This document shows positions 52,296 to 62,198 of a stretch of DNA of 64,000 bases, piece by piece. Where the stretch lies: contig CP058647.1 of NCBI GenBank assembly GCA_014323545.1, positions 502,001 to 566,000 of the forward strand, given 5' to 3'. Positions within the stretch are counted from its first letter, which is position 1. Each line of letters begins with the position of its first letter. The notes beneath the pieces were generated by a model that saw only the letters and a list, made by a program, of their open reading frames with translations, did not search any database and was not told the origin of the DNA. A program made the translations under genes and the position numbers. This DNA comes from Hyphobacterium sp. CCMP332. Lineage in GTDB: Bacteria; Bacteroidota; Bacteroidia; Cytophagales; CCMP332.

Positions 52296-54668
52296 ATGAG
52301 AATAATTTTCACCTTGCTTTTGCTTATAGGTGCAGTTAGCCATTTGTCAGGACAATTTTACATTTCAGGAAATATTCAGGACGGAATATATGGAGATCCG
52401 GTTCCATTTTGTGAAATAATTGTTGATGACAGTCTAAGTTTATTATCCGATGGTTTGGGCATGTTTCAGATAAGTTCAACATCACAAATTTCAAAACTGA
52501 CTTTTAATGCACCTTTTCACAAGGAATTAGAATACAAGGTCTTTTCTGATTCGATTGATTTGAACATTCGTCTGATTGCTTATACTGTTTTCTTACCCTT
52601 GAGGAAATCTGATGAAAGTGTTCTGGGTATTATCAAAAACTATTTAGCATCAAATTCCAAAAAATACGATCGGGAATTCAAACTCCTTCAATTTGAGCGA
52701 AATAGTTATGAAATTCTAAAAAGCAATGATATTAAAAGGTTTAAAAGGAATTTTAATAGTTATTTGGGATTATTTGGACAAAGATTAAATCATTACCCGA
52801 ATGACCATTATTTGATTTATAATAGTTCACATGATCTCATTGAATACAAAAACAAATACAATTTCGAGGAAAAAACCATTTCAAGAAAGAGTATTGGAAT
52901 TCAAAATTCATTTGAGTTTACAGGGGCAAATTATTTATATGAGATTTCAATTTATAATAATTTCTGGCGCATCGGATCGGTGTATTATCCAAATCCGCTT
53001 TCCGGAGAAACTCAGAAACGTTATTTATTTAGATCAACCGATACTGTACAGTTAGCTAATTCTGAATTGTTAGTGATACAGTTTTCTCCAAAGCTGAAAA
53101 ATGAAGCTAACAAACTCCGCGGCTTCATCTATTTTGACAAAACGAATAACAGGGTTCACGCGGTTTGGGCTGAGAAAGCAGTGGATACGGATTCAAAACT
53201 TAGAATCAGCGCTGAATATCAGAATTTTAACGGGGTCAATGTTATAGAGTCGAGTCACCTTGTACAGAACCTTACAGGCATACAATCCTTTTCTACACAA
53301 ATAAAATTGCTTAGCTCTGTAAAATACAGTTCTTACCAATTCAATTCACAGTTACAAAGCAAATACTATGATGAAATTATCAAAACCTACAGTAATGTTT
53401 CAGACTTTCACGCAGATCATTCAAGTCCTGAAAATGATTCGCTGATTAAAAATACTCAGGAGTTTTATAGTGCAAATCCTCAACTAGAAAGTGTTTATAG
53501 GGGTTTAAACTTTGGAAAAGAATTATATCAGGGAAAAATTCCAATCGGAGGTTATGAATTAAATATCCATGATATTATCGCATATAATAATCACGAGGGA
53601 ATAAGACTTGGGTTGGGTATTCAGACCAAACAAAAGCTATCAAAAAGATTTAAAACAAGAGCTTTTCTTGCTTATGGATTTCGCGATGAAGAAATAAAAT
53701 TCGGGGCTTCTGAAAAGATCTATTTGGATCGCAATTATTGGAACTGGATTAAAGTTTATGGTAGAAAAGATGTATTTGAATCAGGCAGTGTTGATTTCCC
53801 AATGCAAGAGTCAGATATGTTTAGAAGTGAATTGCTTAGGAGATATGGTATTAGCATTATGGATAATGAAGTGGCAATAGGAATTGGAAGCAAAGTTAGA
53901 TTGACCAAATACCTGCAAAGTCAATTCGGCATTGATTATTCTATTCTTGAACCAACTTATGACTATGTTTTTCAAAACGATTCTGCCGTGGATTTTAGAT
54001 ATACTGAAGTAAAATTCGGATTGCGATTTGCATTTGGAGAACAAAGGATAAGGTGGGGTAGAAATCATTACCTGGTAAATAATCCTTTTCCCGAATTTTA
54101 TATTCAATGGAAAAGAGGATTAAAAACCTTGGGAAGTGACTTTAATTACAATAAATACGAGTTCAGAATAAATTATCAAAAACATATCCTTGGGTTCGGA
54201 AAGTCAAGCATTCAAATAAATACAGGTTTTGCGGATCGTTCATTGCCTTATCATAAATTATATGTAGGCCGGGGAGGTTTAAGAAATTTATCTGTCGTTT
54301 TTCACAATACCTTCGAAACGATGGCTTTTAATGAGTTTCTGTCAGACAGGTATTTTTATCTTTTCTACTCGCATAATTTTGGGCCGTTGTTTTTTTCATT
54401 TCTCAATCATTATCCAAGTCTGGAAATGCTTCATAACTTTGGGATAGGTGATTTGAATCACCCAGCCGACCATGGCTTAATTGGATTTAATATTATGAAT
54501 AAAGGTTATCTCGAGTCCGGTCTCTTTGTCAATGATATTTTAATAATTAATACAGCAGGATTAAAGACGGGTTTAGGTACTGGATTCTTTTATAGATATG
54601 GGGCATATCAAAATCCGGACCTGATAAAAAATATTGTTCTAAAAGTATCTCTTAATCTTGATCTATAA
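52296..54668 (+). CDS. DUF5686-like outer-membrane protein with CRD-like N-terminus
   Basis: 790 residues from ATG 52296. Signal peptide about 1-21 (ends SHLSGQ). A CarboxypepD-reg-like domain follows ('FYISGNIQDGIYGDPVPFCE', 'DDSLSLLSDGLGMFQISS'), then a DUF5686-like middle and a C-terminal barrel of aromatic strands ('RAFLAYGFRDEEIKFGAS', 'YFYLFYSHNFGPLFFSF', terminal 'IVLKVSLNLDL'). This is the layout of Bacteroidota DUF5686 proteins, sometimes related to BamA-like barrels. It is probably co-transcribed with the patatin gene. The 3' end overlaps hemY by 17 bases. Confidence 0.7.
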   Translation: MRIIFTLLLLIGAVSHLSGQFYISGNIQDGIYGDPVPFCEIIVDDSLSLLSDGLGMFQISSTSQISKLTFNAPFHKELEYKVFSDSIDLNIRLIAYTVFLPLRKSDESVLGIIKNYLASNSKKYDREFKLLQFERNSYEILKSNDIKRFKRNFNSYLGLFGQRLNHYPNDHYLIYNSSHDLIEYKNKYNFEEKTISRKSIGIQNSFEFTGANYLYEISIYNNFWRIGSVYYPNPLSGETQKRYLFRSTDTVQLANSELLVIQFSPKLKNEANKLRGFIYFDKTNNRVHAVWAEKAVDTDSKLRISAEYQNFNGVNVIESSHLVQNLTGIQSFSTQIKLLSSVKYSSYQFNSQLQSKYYDEIIKTYSNVSDFHADHSSPENDSLIKNTQEFYSANPQLESVYRGLNFGKELYQGKIPIGGYELNIHDIIAYNNHEGIRLGLGIQTKQKLSKRFKTRAFLAYGFRDEEIKFGASEKIYLDRNYWNWIKVYGRKDVFESGSVDFPMQESDMFRSELLRRYGISIMDNEVAIGIGSKVRLTKYLQSQFGIDYSILEPTYDYVFQNDSAVDFRYTEVKFGLRFAFGEQRIRWGRNHYLVNNPFPEFYIQWKRGLKTLGSDFNYNKYEFRINYQKHILGFGKSSIQINTGFADRSLPYHKLYVGRGGLRNLSVVFHNTFETMAFNEFLSDRYFYLFYSHNFGPLFFSFLNHYPSLEMLHNFGIGDLNHPADHGLIGFNIMNKGYLESGLFVNDILIINTAGLKTGLGTGFFYRYGAYQNPDLIKNIVLKVSLNLDL

Positions 54669-55992
54669 GAAACTCAGATAACTTTTTAGATTTTTTCATA
54701 CAATCTCCTATGGAAACCCCTTCGTAATAATTGCCTAATAGAAAATAATTTTTATTAGCCTTGTGGAATTTTTTAATGTTTTTAACTACTCTTTCATACC
54801 CAGAATTGTATTGAGGTATTGCTGCAGGCCAGGAAAAATGATGGATAAAATCGGGCCTGGCATTGATTCTGAAGGTTGAGTTAAAATCCTCAATCACTTC
54901 ATCTCTTATTTTTCGATCAAAATTTAGTGCATAATTTGGGTTTCGCGCCCCTCCTATTAAAAGTGTAAAAAGTCTGAAACCTTTAGGCGCTGTATGTGGA
55001 AAAATATCGCTATTAAAAATACAACCGAGATATTTTTTATCAGCCATTTTATTATTTAAAAGTCCAAAACCCTTAGGAACCTTAACGGTTTCACTTGTTT
55101 TATATCCGAGATGCAAACTTACCACAGGGACATATTCAATTTCAGGAAAGGACTCATTAAGATTAAAGCTTTTTGCTGTTTCTTTTAAGGCTCTCGTATC
55201 TACAATATAATTGGAAGTAATCGTCCTAGTCGTATGCTTACTGCTGATTTTGATATGAAAATTACCTGAATTTTGTTTCTTTATACTCTGTACTTCAGCA
55301 TTTAAAATCAAGCTATGGTCGATTTGACTTGATATGCTTTGAACTAGTCGGTTCAAGCCTCCTTCAAAACTAAATATTCCTTCATTTTTTGAGTTATTCC
55401 CGCGTTCGGATGTAAGCCCTTTTATCAGGCTCCCCTTTTCATTATCTGCCTTAAATAAAGCGGGAAAGGAGTATTTAAAACTCATTTTACTGATATCACC
55501 GGCGTATATTCCGGTAACAAACGGATCAATAAAATTTCGGGTGACATTTTTACTAAATTTCTTATTGAAATAGTCTTCAACTGTAATACTTTCATTTGAA
55601 TAGGACGTTTTTGAAAAAACATCCTTTATTATTTGCCATTTATCATAAAATGTAATCAGTTGAGAACTGAAAAAACTAAAAGGACCCGAGGGTATTTTGA
55701 ATATACCATTTTCGGTATTTACGAACCTGTTCTTTCCAATTGATTTACTGGCAAAAATGATTGATTTTAAAAGGTTTAAGTCAAATAAAACTTCCTTTAG
55801 AGCGGGTTCTTTTAATAATACCGTGTTTGGGCCACACTCTAATGTGAAATCATCTTTAATCAGAGTTTTGATTTTACCACCCGTTTCACTTTCTTTTTCC
55901 AACAGGATAAAGTCTATTCCGGATTTCTTGAGAAAATGCGCCAGGCTTAAACCTGTTATTCCAGCACCAATGATTACAATTTTTGTGTCCAT
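54652..55992 (-). CDS. hemY: Protoporphyrinogen/coproporphyrinogen oxidase, HemY type
   Basis: 446 residues. FAD-binding 'IVIIGAGITGLSLAHFLKKS' at residues 5-24, 'ETGGKIKTL' and 'LECGPNTVL' near the flavin, then 'FIDPFVTGIYAGDISKMSF' and 'GGLNRLV' typical of oxygen-dependent HemY-type oxidases; some pipelines name this family hemG. It carries out the six-electron aromatisation to the porphyrin. The C-terminal 'NKNYFLLGNYYEGVSIGDC' completes the dinucleotide-binding fold. The ATG overlaps the hemN stop (TAATG), so the two haem genes are coupled. Confidence 0.92.
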   Translation of the reverse strand: MDTKIVIIGAGITGLSLAHFLKKSGIDFILLEKESETGGKIKTLIKDDFTLECGPNTVLLKEPALKEVLFDLNLLKSIIFASKSIGKNRFVNTENGIFKIPSGPFSFFSSQLITFYDKWQIIKDVFSKTSYSNESITVEDYFNKKFSKNVTRNFIDPFVTGIYAGDISKMSFKYSFPALFKADNEKGSLIKGLTSERGNNSKNEGIFSFEGGLNRLVQSISSQIDHSLILNAEVQSIKKQNSGNFHIKISSKHTTRTITSNYIVDTRALKETAKSFNLNESFPEIEYVPVVSLHLGYKTSETVKVPKGFGLLNNKMADKKYLGCIFNSDIFPHTAPKGFRLFTLLIGGARNPNYALNFDRKIRDEVIEDFNSTFRINARPDFIHHFSWPAAIPQYNSGYERVVKNIKKFHKANKNYFLLGNYYEGVSIGDCMKKSKKLSEFLIDQD

Positions 55993-57350
55993 TATATGGT
56001 CATGGAAAACAATTGAGTGCTCGGCTTATTTCGATACAATCTCAAGTCGAAGGACATGCAAATATTTCTAATAAAGGGCAATCCTTTTTCCAGGATCTTT
56101 ATTTGACTACCTGATAGTTTAATTAGATTATCTTCTAGGAGTTCTTCCAATCGCTCAAGAATTCCAGTTTTAATATCAGGTGGCAAATCCTCTATATTCG
56201 TTTCAAAGCGACACATAAGATCCAGTATTTTTGCCCGGATTTTTAAATCTTCATTGTTGAGAATATGACCTCGGAATATTGGTAATTCATTCTTGTCAAT
56301 TCTTTGATAATAATCCTCAAGGCCTTTTTCATTCTGTGCAAAGGCAGACCAGGTATCTCCAATCGCCGAAACACCTAAGCCAATCATTAGTTTTGATCCG
56401 GAAGTGGTATAACCCATAAAATTTCTGTGCAGTGTTCCACTTTTAAAAGTTTTGTATAATTGATCGTGTGTCTTTGAAAAATGATCCATCCCTATTTCAA
56501 AATATTCATTCAATTCCAGCAGTTCTCTTCCTTTCTCATAAAGGAGTCGCTTTTCATCATTTTTAGGAAGATCTTCTTCTGAAAATCCTCTTTGCCCTAC
56601 TCCTTTTATCCAGGGTACATGTGCATAGGAGTAAAAAGCAATTCTATCAGGACTCAATTCTGCCGTTTTATTAATTGTATTTTCAATTGAGCTTAATTTT
56701 TGGTGAGGCAGTCCAAATACCAAATCGTGGGAAATTGACTTGAAACCAATCTTTCGACTCAATTCGGTGATCCTTTTTACATTGTCAAAAGGTTGAATCC
56801 TGTTAATCGTTTTCTGTACAATTGGGTCGTAATCCTGTACTCCGTAGCTACATCTTGTAAAACCGAGATCATAGAGTACTTTTAAGTGGTCTTCCTGAGT
56901 ATTATTTGGATGACCTTCAAACCCAAATTCATAGGTATTGTGTATTTTAGAATTTTTCAAAATCCCATTTAACAAATGCTGTAAATTTTGAGGATTAAAA
57001 AAAGTCGGTGTTCCACCTCCAAGATGGATTTCGCCAATCACTGGTTCAGTACCAAAAATTTTCAGATACATTTGCCATTCTTGGAGCAACGCATTAATAT
57101 ATTTTTCTTCTACATTGTGGTTCTTAGTAATTCGTTTGTTGCATCCACAAAACGTACATAGGCTTTCACAAAATGGCAGATGGATATATAAACTAATTCC
57201 TCCATTATTGTTTTCTGAATTAAAACTGAGTTTCATATGTCTTTCCCATTCCTCTCCAGTAAATCCATCATACTCCCAATAGGGAACTGTAGGGTAACTT
57301 GTGTATCTGGGACCGGGAACATTGTATTTATTAATAAGACTACTACTCAT
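55992..57350 (-). CDS. hemN: Oxygen-independent coproporphyrinogen III oxidase HemN
   Basis: 452 residues, the typical HemN size. The radical-SAM cluster motif is 'PFCESLCTFCGCNKRI' (CxxxCxxCxC), preceded by 'NKYNVPGPRYTSYPTVPYWE', the HemN N-terminus. 'IHLGGGTPTFFNPQNLQHLL' is the SAM-binding GGTPT region and the HemN C-terminal domain is seen in 'LNLNEYFEIGMDHFSKTHD'-like sequence. HemN decarboxylates two propionates to give protoporphyrinogen IX, the substrate of the following HemY. Coupled to hemY by TAATG. Confidence 0.95.
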   Translation of the reverse strand: MSSSLINKYNVPGPRYTSYPTVPYWEYDGFTGEEWERHMKLSFNSENNNGGISLYIHLPFCESLCTFCGCNKRITKNHNVEEKYINALLQEWQMYLKIFGTEPVIGEIHLGGGTPTFFNPQNLQHLLNGILKNSKIHNTYEFGFEGHPNNTQEDHLKVLYDLGFTRCSYGVQDYDPIVQKTINRIQPFDNVKRITELSRKIGFKSISHDLVFGLPHQKLSSIENTINKTAELSPDRIAFYSYAHVPWIKGVGQRGFSEEDLPKNDEKRLLYEKGRELLELNEYFEIGMDHFSKTHDQLYKTFKSGTLHRNFMGYTTSGSKLMIGLGVSAIGDTWSAFAQNEKGLEDYYQRIDKNELPIFRGHILNNEDLKIRAKILDLMCRFETNIEDLPPDIKTGILERLEELLEDNLIKLSGSQIKILEKGLPFIRNICMSFDLRLYRNKPSTQLFSMTI

Positions 57351-57782
57351 AAATTTTTTTTATCAAAATCAGCAAAAAACACCATTTAATTTTGGAACTA
57401 TTTGATAAATATTTTTTATATTCATTTGCTGCTTCAGAAAGGAAGAATGCTATAAAGGTGCAAATGAATACTTGCAAATTATATCGAACAACAAAAAATC
57501 CAATTAATTATTATTCCAGTTCTATAAATCTTCCTTTAATACAATTTTCAAATAGTTTAGTTACCAAATCAAATTCAATTAATTCTGAATTTGAGCTGAA
57601 GTTTAAATCTTCATTTCAAACAGGATTAAGATTAAATTTTACCAACAACCTTGATACAGGAAAATTTACCATCCTTAAATCAAAACAATTTCCATTAAGT
57701 TCATTATTTACAAAACCGTTAATTCCGGATTTGTTACGGATGTTCTGTTGGTGCTATATATTAATCTTAATTTATTACGAAC
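57351..57782. other. 432-base intergenic stretch without a supported gene
   Basis: This lies between divergent hemN and the LytTR regulator gene. One plus-strand frame stays open from a TTG at 57392 into the regulator gene (to 57811), with its first ATG near 57464. The translation is Ser/Asn/Lys-rich with no signal, domain or repeat, and it would overlap the regulator start by 29 bases. I do not call it a gene. No tRNA, terminator or convincing promoter is seen. Confidence 0.5.
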
Positions 57783-58535
57783 ATGAAGATAAAGACTATT
57801 CTCATCGATGAAGAGAGGACAGCTTTAAATTGCTTGAAATCTCAACTTAAAAATTATGCGCAAAATGTTGATGTAGTAGATACTGCATTAGGAATAGAAG
57901 ATGGGTATGAAAAAATTATATTTTCTAAACCGGATTTAATCTTTTTAGACACAGCATTTCAAAACGGAACAGGCTTTGATCTTTTAAAAAAGTTTGATAC
58001 CATTAATTTCAAGGTGGTTTTTACGACTTCAAATGATCAATATGCGTTGGATGCCTTTAGAGTAAATGCTCTAGACTATTTGCTCAAACCGGTAGATGAG
58101 AGTGATCTTAATGTTACCATTTCAAAAGTATGTCACTCATTGGAACATGAAGGCGACTTTGATAAGATTAATCAATTGGCCAAAGCTTATTTTAATTATT
58201 CTATTAAAAACAAAAAACTAGCAATTAAGGAATCTAAATCGATCAATTACATTGACATTGAAGAAATAGCTCATTTGAAAGCCGATGGGAATTACACCAA
58301 TATCGTTCTTAAATCCGGACGAAGTTTAGTGTCTTCCAAAGTATTAAAGCATTATGATGCCTTACTTTCAGACTATGGCTTTTTAAGAGTGCATAGATCC
58401 AATATGATTAATCTTAATTATGTCAAAGAATTCAGACACAGATATGGGGGAAGTATCGTTTTGGAAAACGATGATGAAATAAACATTGCACCGGATAAAA
58501 AGAAACTCTTTTTCGACAGTTTAGGGATGTGCTAA
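57783..58535 (+). CDS. LytTR-family response regulator
   Basis: 250 residues. Receiver domain about 1-120: phosphoacceptor Asp56 in 'IFLDTAFQNGTGF', the switch region 'VVFTTSNDQYALDAF' and Lys102 in 'DYLLKPVDE'. The acidic pocket reads 'IDEERTAL' (Asp-Glu-Glu) instead of the usual Asp-Asp-Glu. LytTR DNA-binding domain about 140-250 ('YIDIEEIAHLKADGNYTNIV' and 'GFLRVHRSNMINLNYVKEF'). No sensor kinase of the LytS/His-kinase type lies nearby, so it is orphan. It has a long 3' intergenic region. Confidence 0.9.
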   Translation: MKIKTILIDEERTALNCLKSQLKNYAQNVDVVDTALGIEDGYEKIIFSKPDLIFLDTAFQNGTGFDLLKKFDTINFKVVFTTSNDQYALDAFRVNALDYLLKPVDESDLNVTISKVCHSLEHEGDFDKINQLAKAYFNYSIKNKKLAIKESKSINYIDIEEIAHLKADGNYTNIVLKSGRSLVSSKVLKHYDALLSDYGFLRVHRSNMINLNYVKEFRHRYGGSIVLENDDEINIAPDKKKLFFDSLGMC

Positions 58536-58631
58536 TTAAATAGCTTTAATTTTCACACAGTATAATGATATATTCATCAATGATATCCTACCTTTTATTA
58601 ATTAATTGTAACTTTTTAAATAAATAATTTG

Positions 58632-58700
58632 TAAGTTTAATTAATAAAAGTTGCATGAAAAATGACTGAGTAATTCAGCTTTTAGTTTTTCAAGGTTGTA
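58632..58700 (+). ncRNA. Candidate small RNA ahead of a strong terminator
   Basis: The LytTR gene ends at 58535 but the next terminator is at 58701-58729. A promoter-like pair ATTG (58605-58608)-N23-TAAGTTTA (58632-58639) could start a transcript near 58645, which would end at the terminator after about 85 bases. No open reading frame of useful length is present. It may equally be just the 3' UTR of the regulator mRNA. Confidence 0.3.
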
Positions 58701-58729
58701 AAAAGAACGGTTTATCCGTTCTTTTTTTT
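58701..58729 (+). terminator. Strong intrinsic terminator
   Basis: AAAAGAACGG (58701-58710), loop TTTAT (58711-58715) and CCGTTCTTTT (58716-58725) form a 10-bp stem followed by T residues to 58729. It separates the LytTR gene (ending 58535) from icmF (starting 58834). Confidence 0.85.
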
Positions 58730-58767
58730 GTTTGATCCCTTCTGTGGCATAGCAATCCAAATTTGAT

Positions 58768-58775
58768 TATTTTTG
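58768..58775 (+). promoter_or_regulatory. Putative -7 box of icmF
   Basis: TATTTTTG is a perfect TAnnTTTG box, placing the start near 58780 and a leader of about 54 bases before the icmF ATG. No TTTG is found at 19-20 bases upstream, so support is partial. Confidence 0.35.
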
Positions 58776-58833
58776 TATTTCAATAGGATTAACATAAATC
58801 AATTCTAAAGAGAGTTGAAATTATTCTTTTATA

Positions 58834-61800
58834 ATGCCAAATACTAAATCTTACAGCCCAAAAAATAAAATAAGAATCGTCACTGCTGCTTCTTTATTTG
58901 ATGGTCATGATGCCGCCATTAATATCATGAGAAGAATTATACAAGCAACGGGTGTTGAAGTTATTCATCTAGGCCATGACAGGAGTGTCGAGGAAGTGGT
59001 AAACTGCGCGATTCAAGAAGATGCCCAAGCTATTGCTATGACTTCTTATCAAGGAGGGCATACTGAATATTTCAAATACATGTTTGATCTGCTAAAAGAG
59101 AAGAATGCAGGACATATTAAAATATTTGGTGGCGGAGGCGGCGTGATTCTCCCTGAAGAAATCAAAGAATTGATGGATTATGGAATAACCAGGATTTATT
59201 CACCTGATGATGGCAGGTCCATGGGATTACAGGGGATGATAAACGATATGGTTGAAAAATGTGATTTCCCTACAGGTAACCAATTAAATGGTGAGGCCGG
59301 CCATTTAATTGATAAAAACCAAAATGCTATAGCCAGGTTAATTTCCGCAGCAGAAAACCATCCGGATGTTTACAATGAAGAAATTCAAAGAATCAAAGAT
59401 CTTTCCCTAAAATCAAAGTCTCCAATACTGGGAATTACGGGTACGGGTGGGGCCGGAAAATCGAGTTTGGTAGATGAACTTGTTCGACGGTTTTTAATAG
59501 ACTTTGAAGATAAAACACTGGGAATAATTTCTGTTGACCCCTCCAAAAGGAAGACAGGTGGTGCATTGCTAGGTGATCGCATAAGAATGAATGCCATAAA
59601 GGATTCAAGGGTTTATATGCGTTCTCTGGCAACAAGACAATCCAATTTAGCCTTGTCAAAGCATGTGAGTGAAGCTTTGGATATCTTAAAAGCGGCTCAA
59701 TTTGATCTGATAATTCTGGAAACATCGGGCATAGGCCAAAGTGACACCGAAATTCTCGACCATGCGGATTTGAGTTTATATGTCATGACTCCCGAATACG
59801 GTGCAGCGACTCAGTTAGAAAAAATTGATATGCTCGATTTTGCTGACCTGATTGCACTTAATAAATTTGATAAGCGGGGAGCCCTTGATGCTATTAGAGA
59901 CGTAAAAAAACAGTATAAGCGAAATCATCAGCTCTGGGATGCTAAGGATGAGGACTTGCCCGTTTTTGGAACCATTGCCTCGCAATTCAACGACCCGGGG
60001 ATGAATTCCCTTTACAAAAGCGTGATTGAATCCATCAATGCAAAGACCAAGACTAATTTCAAATCGGAATTTGAATTGACTGGAGGCGTATCAGAAAAAA
60101 TCTACATCATTCCTCCAAAGCGCACACGATATTTATCTGAAATTTCTGAGTCAGTAAGAAATTATAATCAATGGACAGACAAGCAAAGCGATATTGCTGA
60201 AAAACTTTACGGACTTGATACCGCAATTAAAACATTAAATGAGGAGAATCAGGATGTTAAGGAAAAGTTAAAGAATATTTATCAGAGCATTGAGCTTGAG
60301 CTTGACCCTAAAAATAAAAAACTGCTTGAAAACTGGGAAAAAGAATCGGGGCGTTATAAGAAATCTGTTTACTCGTTTAAAGTAAGGGATAAGGAAATTG
60401 AAGTGCCTACAACCGTTGAATCACTTTCTCATACAAAAATTTCTAAAGTGGCTGTTCCCAATTACAGAAGTTGGGGAGATATTTTAAAATGGAGTCTTCA
60501 GGAAAACTTTCCGGGAAGGTTCCCATATACCGCAGGTATTTATCCATTTAAAAGAACCAGTGAGGATCCAACAAGAATGTTTGCGGGAGAAGGCGGGCCT
60601 GAAAGAACCAACAAGAGATTTCATTATTTAAGCGCTGATATGCCTGCTGCAAGGCTATCTACAGCCTTTGATTCAGTAACACTTTATGGAAATGATCCGG
60701 ATCATCGACCTGATATTTATGGTAAAATCGGCAATTCAGGTGTTTCTATTTGCTGTCTTGACGATGCAAAAAAATTGTATTCGGGATTTAATTTATGCGA
60801 GCCAAGTACGTCAGTATCAATGACAATTAATGGTCCTGCTCCAATGCTTCTGGCCTTTTTTCTGAATGCTGCTATCGACCAGCAATGTGAATTATATATT
60901 CGGGAAAAAGGAATTGAAAAGGATATCGAAAAGAAAATCAAGGATCTTTATAAAGGTAAGATGCGGCCGGAATACCAGGGTGATTTACCTAAAAATCATG
61001 ACGGACTTGGATTGATGCTTTTAGGTGTAAGTGGTGATCAGGTATTGCCAAAAGACATTTATGAATCCATAAAGGAAAAAACGTTAAAAGTTGTTAGAGG
61101 AACGGTTCAGGCAGATATTTTAAAAGAGGACCAGGCTCAAAATACATGCATTTTCTCTACTGAATTTGCATTGCGCCTTATGGGAGATGTACAACAATAT
61201 TTTATTGAAAATGCAGTTCGTAATTTCTATTCCGTTTCCATTTCCGGTTACCATATTGCAGAAGCAGGAGCTAATCCGATTTCGCAGCTAGCATTTACAC
61301 TTGCCAATGGTTTTACCTATGTAGAATACTATTTAAGCCGTGGGATGGACATCAATAAATTTGCGCCTAATCTATCTTTCTTTTTCTCCAATGGCGTTGA
61401 TCCTGAATACGCAGTAATCGGCAGGGTGGCGAGAAAAATTTGGTCGAAAACCCTTCGTGATAAATATGGTGCAAATGAGCGGTCTCAAATGCTTAAATAC
61501 CATATTCAGACTTCCGGTAGATCATTGCACGCTCAGGAAATTGATTTCAATGATATCAGAACTACGCTTCAGGCACTCTATGCTATTTATGACAACTGCA
61601 ATTCCTTACATACAAATGCGTACGATGAAGCAATTACAACACCAACCGAAGACAGCGTAAGACGAGCAGTGGCCATCCAGTTGATTATTAATAAAGAACT
61701 CGGATTGACTAAAAATGAGAACCCAATACAAGGTTCTTTTATAATCGAAGAACTTACTGATTTAGTAGAAGAAGCAGTTCTTGCTGAATTTGATAGAATT

Positions 61801-62196
61801 ACTGAAAGAGGAGGAGTACTTGGTGCAATGGAAACCATGTATCAAAGAGGAAAAATTCAAGAGGAAAGCCTTTACTATGAAACGCTAAAGCACACCGGTG
61901 AATACCCAATTATCGGTGTGAATACATTTTTAAATTCTAAAGGTTCACCAACAATAATTCCAAATGAAGTTATCAGGGCCACAAGAAATGAAAAGGAATA
62001 TCAAATAGAGATGCTGGAGCGGCTTCAAATGAGAAACTCTGATAAATCAGAAAATGCATTGAGTAAAATACAAGATGCTGCAGTCAAAAACGAAAATATA
62101 TTCGAAGAATTAATGAATGCCGTCAAATATTGTTCATTGGGACAAATCACTTCTTCGTTATTTGAAGTAGGTGGTCAGTATAGAAGAAACATGTAA
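58834..62196 (+). CDS. icmF: Fused isobutyryl-CoA mutase IcmF (B12-binding, MeaB GTPase, mutase)
   Basis: 1120 residues, the IcmF architecture. N-terminal cobalamin domain with His25 in '[10 protein letters not shown]'. G-protein chaperone domain with P-loop 'GTGGAGKS' (203-210), '[20 protein letters not shown]' and 'NKFD' (343-346). Mutase barrel about 540-1120. The substrate-pocket residues are those of isobutyryl-CoA mutases: Phe583 in 'TRMFAGEGG' (Tyr in methylmalonyl-CoA mutase) and Gln769 in 'DQAQNTCIF' (Arg in methylmalonyl-CoA mutase). It interconverts isobutyryl- and n-butyryl-CoA, with the GTPase maintaining B12. It is monocistronic. Confidence 0.94.
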   Translation: MPNTKSYSPKNKIRIVTAASLFDGHDAAINIMRRIIQATGVEVIHLGHDRSVEEVVNCAIQEDAQAIAMTSYQGGHTEYFKYMFDLLKEKNAGHIKIFGGGGGVILPEEIKELMDYGITRIYSPDDGRSMGLQGMINDMVEKCDFPTGNQLNGEAGHLIDKNQNAIARLISAAENHPDVYNEEIQRIKDLSLKSKSPILGITGTGGAGKSSLVDELVRRFLIDFEDKTLGIISVDPSKRKTGGALLGDRIRMNAIKDSRVYMRSLATRQSNLALSKHVSEALDILKAAQFDLIILETSGIGQSDTEILDHADLSLYVMTPEYGAATQLEKIDMLDFADLIALNKFDKRGALDAIRDVKKQYKRNHQLWDAKDEDLPVFGTIASQFNDPGMNSLYKSVIESINAKTKTNFKSEFELTGGVSEKIYIIPPKRTRYLSEISESVRNYNQWTDKQSDIAEKLYGLDTAIKTLNEENQDVKEKLKNIYQSIELELDPKNKKLLENWEKESGRYKKSVYSFKVRDKEIEVPTTVESLSHTKISKVAVPNYRSWGDILKWSLQENFPGRFPYTAGIYPFKRTSEDPTRMFAGEGGPERTNKRFHYLSADMPAARLSTAFDSVTLYGNDPDHRPDIYGKIGNSGVSICCLDDAKKLYSGFNLCEPSTSVSMTINGPAPMLLAFFLNAAIDQQCELYIREKGIEKDIEKKIKDLYKGKMRPEYQGDLPKNHDGLGLMLLGVSGDQVLPKDIYESIKEKTLKVVRGTVQADILKEDQAQNTCIFSTEFALRLMGDVQQYFIENAVRNFYSVSISGYHIAEAGANPISQLAFTLANGFTYVEYYLSRGMDINKFAPNLSFFFSNGVDPEYAVIGRVARKIWSKTLRDKYGANERSQMLKYHIQTSGRSLHAQEIDFNDIRTTLQALYAIYDNCNSLHTNAYDEAITTPTEDSVRRAVAIQLIINKELGLTKNENPIQGSFIIEELTDLVEEAVLAEFDRITERGGVLGAMETMYQRGKIQEESLYYETLKHTGEYPIIGVNTFLNSKGSPTIIPNEVIRATRNEKEYQIEMLERLQMRNSDKSENALSKIQDAAVKNENIFEELMNAVKYCSLGQITSSLFEVGGQYRRNM

Positions 62197-62198
62197 TA

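Noticed and set aside
57392-57811. Open frame of 139 codons between hemN and the LytTR gene
   Set aside because: It starts with TTG, has Ser/Asn/Lys-rich low-complexity sequence, overlaps the clear start of the regulator, and shows no domain or signal.
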